From: Doris montereyensis | Taxonomy: Eukaryota; Mollusca; Gastropoda; Nudibranchia; Dorididae | Direction: 5' to 3' | Assembly: GCA_037039925.1 (NCBI GenBank) | Contig: JAXRKP010000280.1 | Span: 15,001 to 79,000, forward strand | DNA length: 64,000 nt | Shown here: positions 37,301-43,303 of the stretch, piece after piece | Numbering within the stretch: position 1 is the first letter of the stretch | Layout of the letters: the number at the start of each line of letters is the position of its first letter | Program-made: the position numbers and the translations under genes | The notes under the pieces: generated by a model | Told to the model about the DNA's origin: nothing | Databases searched by the model: none | What the model saw: only the letters and a program-made list of their open reading frames with translations

Positions 37301-40300
37301 CTGTGGCAGCGATCATGTGCAAAGGTTTGAAGTGTGACAAAACTCTCCAGTTCACTCGGTAATATTTTCCACCCATTTGTCTCCCTCTCTCCTGTATGTA
37401 ATCTATTACAGTATCCTGACGGATGATTTTCTTTAATCTTGTTTCCTCTTGATGGTTGCACAAACGTCTAAGTGATGTTGTGATTCAAGTATGAGATTCC
37501 AAGTAGTTTCTGTAGCATCTCATTTCCATTGCTTGAACATTAAGAATTGAAAAGAAAAAGGAAAGAACAAAGTAAAGCAAAGAATGAACATGCCCCTGTC
37601 TTATAAGAATGAATAATAAAAGTTGAAAAAACCATGTGAAATTATGTTTTCTCTACAAAATAATTGAGAATCCACTTTGTTTCACGAGTGAACAGGTATT
37701 AGAAGAAGAAAAATAACTTTCGTACAAGACTGTGTATAGACAAGGCTTAATAAAAGTTTTTAAAATTTATGTATTCATAAAAAATAAAAGGATCTTTCAT
37801 GTGTCTGATTAAAGTAATTCTAAAGACTCAAGAGCAATCATTTTGTATTTTGATGTATTTTCATGCTTTTAAAAATTGAACATTTTAAAATTTCATGCGC
37901 TCTGATTTTGTAAGTAATGAGCACAACAAGAATGGCAATCGTACATTGCCATCTATTGAGCAAACTAGTGCGACTATTTGAAGGATGTTTAAAGGGGCTC
38001 ATGTTCCGTTTAATTGTTTTTCTACAACGGATTCTTGAAATTGTCATCCGTATCATCCTGCAACATGACATTTAAAGATTTTAATATCCTTTTTTTTTAA
38101 ATCCAGGAATTGTACAGAGAATTTGCCATGAAGTCACAGGCTCTTCGAAATGAACAGGACTTGTATCGCAAACAGGGTGAATTGGAGGACAGGGTGCGGT
38201 CTCGTCTCGATAACACGGAGAGGGATCGGGAATTAGAAGTGAGAAAGGTATGTGATGGGTAATTAAACTAATTATTTTTTATTATCTGTTGCTTTCAAGA
38301 ATAAATGTTATACAAGGCATTTCAATTTCCCGCGTATTTATTTATCGACCGGTTTCATATGTTGTGTTGTTGGTCATGGTCTTCCTTTTTTTAATTCTGT
38401 ACCGGTACTTCACCATTTTTCACATGTATGTGAATCTGACAAAACCTTTAGTAGGGTGAAAAAAACATTTCTAATGTGTTTTTTCTTCTTCAGAAACTGA
38501 TAGCCCAATGTGTTATGAGCATTTTAAACTTGATTTGGTGGAAATTGACAAAGTTATGAACTTTTTCGAAGAAGAATTTTAAAATTCAGGAAACCTCTTT
38601 TGAGAAAACCACTTCAAAGTTTTCTTTTGTTTCAAATAAAGTTTTCAGCTTATTTTTTGTGCTCATAATACCTTTTGTAACATTATAGTTTTGAAGGGGA
38701 TTCCCCTAGTAAAGAAAAGACTAGGATGTAATAAATTTTAGTGTTTTTTTGAGTTTATGACATAATCATTTTGGTGTACCCTAGTATTTATTTGTTTCTA
38801 TCTGGAAAGGAAAAGAATTTTATAGAACTTTGTCGGAAATGTTTAGAATGATATGGAAATTTCCGCTCTAGAATTATCTTAGTCTTCGACAATAAATAGC
38901 AGTGGTAACCCATGATATGAGGAGAGAGAAACAAACATTTGTGTGGTTCACCTCGTCTTTATGCCAGCTCACATTAGATCCATTTGTGAATTTGCTTCAT
39001 CCATCGATTGAATGTTGACTGTGAGTATAATAAATAGCCTTGTTATAATTATTAATCGAGCCTTAGTGTTACTAGATTGTCTTCGTCAACATCCAAATCT
39101 AGAGTCATCGCCGTGCTCCATTTTTACCTTTGTTACGCTTTTAAACAGTTGTTAAAGCAAAATATTTCATCAGCGTGTTCATAAAAAAAATGTTTTAACC
39201 GAAAATACAAAGAACTCAATTTTCATAAAAATAAACCTCAGCTCACATTTTCCGACTCAAACCCCTTTCACCTTACAACAGGTTTTGTCAGATTCCACAC
39301 ATTCTTTAGTGTTCATTCAAGTTTTGATATTTCACTCAAATCATCTTTCCGCTTTTCAGGATACTTTTACGTGACCAAATCTATCATTGAATATAGAATG
39401 ATCTTTGCTCATAATCCCTCATTGCATGCTCCATCATAATGCTTTACCGTGATTGGCTCAATAGATGATGGAGCAACGACTGGCACACGCAGACCAAAAG
39501 AACGTGGACATGCAGGCACACAAAGAGCTGGAGCATCGGCACAGAATGGAAGATTTAGACAAGGAGGCCGACCAAGTCAAGGTGTGCATTACCAATAACA
39601 TTTATTGTAAAATATTTGAAAGTTTTGTATCAAAGGAAATCCTGATTTCCTATGTCTTTTTTATCCTTGAAACAAGCCCTTACAACCTTCAAGTCACTAC
39701 CCTTTATGCACATTAAAGTTTCCTAGACTGTTAACAGGGCAGTCCGGGAAAACATTTTAAAGTCCTACCAAAAGTGCCGATATCGCCGTGTTTGTGGATG
39801 TGGGTAAAATCTAATCAAACGCATACCTAGATCACAGTTGCCAAACAGACTGTGGAACTTTGCATCGTTCGACGTTTGAATGTAACTGGTGTACACTGGG
39901 AACGATCGTCATACTCTTTATCATTTGAGATATGTATTTAGTCATGCGATTATTCACACAACTAAGGTGATCACGGGGCTTTCGGTAGGATTTTTTTTAA
40001 TTTTGCTCAGACTGCCCTGTAAACAACCAAACGTCCACAGAGTGTTGTGATCTGCGCACAGGACATTCTTTTTATTGCCCGTCTCCGATGGGACTAGGTG
40101 TCAATCCATCTACCTGGACCAGGGGGGGTGGAGGTGTTGATTTTGCTCGAAAACGATAGAGAAAGATTTTCAGCTGTTGGTGGGGCTCGAACCGACTACC
40201 TTTTGGTTGAGGGGGCGACATTTTGCCTCTGGACTACCGAGTCCTCCGCAATTATTCATGACTTAAGTATGTACATGCATTTGTTTTTTTGTAGCTGTCT

Positions 40301-43259
40301 CCCGTATGTTGCTTGTTTCTTTGTATTAGAATGTTGTCGCCCAGTCAATGCCAAATCTTTCATTTTAATCGCAGTTTTAAATCAACTCTGTGGGCATTAT
40401 TATTTTCTTAGCACGGTTGTATTCTAAAATTGGAACAATCTAGCAGAGAAGATTAGTGTACATGAAGGACCCCATTGGTGTTTTATTTATATCGTTAGTG
40501 TTGCTGCTGGTCCAGCGTTAGGCATCTCAGCTTTTGATGATAAGATCAAGGGTTCAAGTATTAGCTTTGACCTCTGACATTGTCATGTGACATTGTGTCC
40601 TTGGTGAAGACGTCCAAAAAATGAATTCCTCAGATCACCCAGTTGTAAATGGATTTTTTTTTTTATTTGATTTGATTTACCAACATCCGCAACTAAGGTG
40701 ATCTTCAGGGTTTTGGAAGGATTTTGAATTTTGCCCGGGCTGCCCTGTAAATAGCCAAGAGATCTTTAACGTGCACAGAGTGTTGTCATATGCACACGGG
40801 ACCTCCTTTTTACCGTCTGTCTTTGATGGGACCAGGTGTTAATCCACCCACCTGGACCAGAGGAGGTAGATTTTGGGGGGGGGGAAACTCAAGAAAATTT
40901 GTCAACCGTTGGTGGGGCTCGAACCTACTACCTTTTGGTTGAGGGGCCGACACCTTGCTTCTGGACTACCGAGACCCCCTGTAAATGGGCATAAAGATTG
41001 AAGAGATTTATTGTCCAAAATAGGCACATCGTTTCATCAGTTACATAATACAACAAGATAACATAACACAAAATAATGATATAGTACAACAAGCTAATGA
41101 TATAAATAATGGTAATGAATAATTAAAGATAATAACAACAGTATTACTCTTAAATTATATTGAATTACTCTTTTTAGTTTGAAATAACTTTCTCCTATGT
41201 GAATTACAAATATATGTGTTTATTTAGTGTCCCTACTAATTTGACTGATGTCCAAGTGTTCAGTGGAATCTTTACCATTTTGCATTTACTTCAGTTGGCT
41301 GCTTTACGGGGTGAAAATCGTGAATTGGAAACTGAGTTGTTCAATTTGATGGAGAGACTGAAGCTACAAAAGGTAATGACATCATATGTAGATATAGTAA
41401 TCTTCTTTTTGTGTGTGTGTGTGTGTGTGTTAGTTTTCCTATATTTTTTGTCACTCAAGCACAAGAGAACAAAAACACAAGTCTCCCAGAGTAAATGTCA
41501 ATATGCAAGTTCAATTTTATCAAAAAGCAAAACTTAGCTAACACAACTGATACACATCATAATAAAAAAGATTCATCTGCACAACGTTGGCGTCTTCTTG
41601 ATTACGCTACAGTAGTACTAGTAAGTAAAGTTCCTTTAGAGCCGAAGCTTATCCCGATTTCAATGTAATGTTATTGCTAAGCGGAGCGGGTGATTACAAT
41701 CACTTCCATGGACGCGTAATTAGTCTGATGTAGGATTTTACTCACAAGTTAGTGCTCCTACCCATTTACGCCTAGGTACAGTTAAGAGTGGGGGGAGGAT
41801 GGGGTGCATGTTAAGTGTCTTTCCCAAGGAACACAACGTCGGACCTGGCTTTGCTAGGATTCCAACTCGGGACCTCATGATCCTCAGTCCGGCAGCCTAA
41901 CCGCTCGGCTAACCCAAAGCCACTTGCTTACAGTACCTCTACATAGTGTTAAGACGAACAGTTTGGCAAGGGTCATGTTGAACGCGATTGAATTAGGACA
42001 TGAAATAAACATTGAAGCCTCCCATAGACAGAGACAACTGTAAAGGAATAAACAGAAAAACGAAAATCTTGACGTCAGACAGAATTGAACCCACAGCCTC
42101 CACGTCGACACTCATTACCCTGTCATGAAAAGAAAACGCACTTTGAGCCTTGCTAACTTTATGGAGTGCAGTTGGCATGTTTTCAAAGCGTGCTCTCTTT
42201 TCATGACAAGGTGATGGGTATCGTCATAGAGTCTCTGGGTTTGATTCTGTCTGCGGACTGAAAGATTTTCATTTCTGTTTATTCTTTTAAATATTTGTCT
42301 CGCCTTTGTCTCTATTCAATATCATTTTGTTTCATTTCCTTATTCGTAGTTATACCACTATTTGATAGCTTTCCTGATTTGTTTATATTTTTTATACCCT
42401 TGAATCTTTTGAGTATGAGCTTGATGTAAAATTTATCTTAGAGTGTGAGTTGGACAAGAAAGAAAAAAAAATTATAATCTGGTCCTGGATACTTTTCGAT
42501 ACTTTCATGACACACACTATGTTAAACTTGAAATTTCTATGTGTTGATATTCTCAGTGATAGATGTATGTATGTCAGGCACGACAAATAAGTTGAAACGA
42601 AAGGATTGTTATAGCAATCCCATCGTATTGTAGTGGTGTTTTTGGTCTCATTTTTATTTATTTACTTCTCTTGTTTGTCTCATTTTTATTTAATTCACTC
42701 CTTGTGTTTGTCTCATTTTTATTTAATTCACTTCTTGTGTTTGTCTCATTTTTATTTATTTACTCCTTGTGTTTGTCTCATTTTTATTTAATTCACTCCT
42801 TTTGTTTGTCTCATTTTTATTTATGTACTCCTTGTGTTTGTCTCATTTTTATTTATTTACTCCTTGTGTTTGTCTCATTTTTATTTAATTCACTCATTTT
42901 GTTTGTCCTATTTTTATTTATTTACTTCTTGTGTTTGTCTTATTTTTATTTAATTTACTCCTTGTGTTTGTCTCATTTTTATTTGTTTACTCCTTTTTTT
43001 TTCTTCTTGAATAACTTGGCCAGGAGGCAGAGACATCCGATGGATATAGAGTCATTGCCGAGAGTCAGGCTGAAGGGGAGAGAACCAATGTCAGGAGGGT
43101 GAGGGGAACAGAGGAGGAGTTGCTAAACGGGAGACACCATACATTGGATCTGGCTGATATCCTGGATGATGGAGATAGCCAAGGTATGCAACACAGCAAT
43201 GTTTATATTTTGGTAGAGGCGGACCTTTCTTTTCAATTATTACTAGTCTGTTATATATA

Positions 43260-43303
<44 letters not shown>

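Noticed and set aside
42671..43102. 143-codon plus-strand frame with repeated FVSFLF that looks like a multi-pass membrane protein
   Set aside because: It is the 31-bp T-rich minisatellite read in frame, running into exon 22 in the wrong frame.
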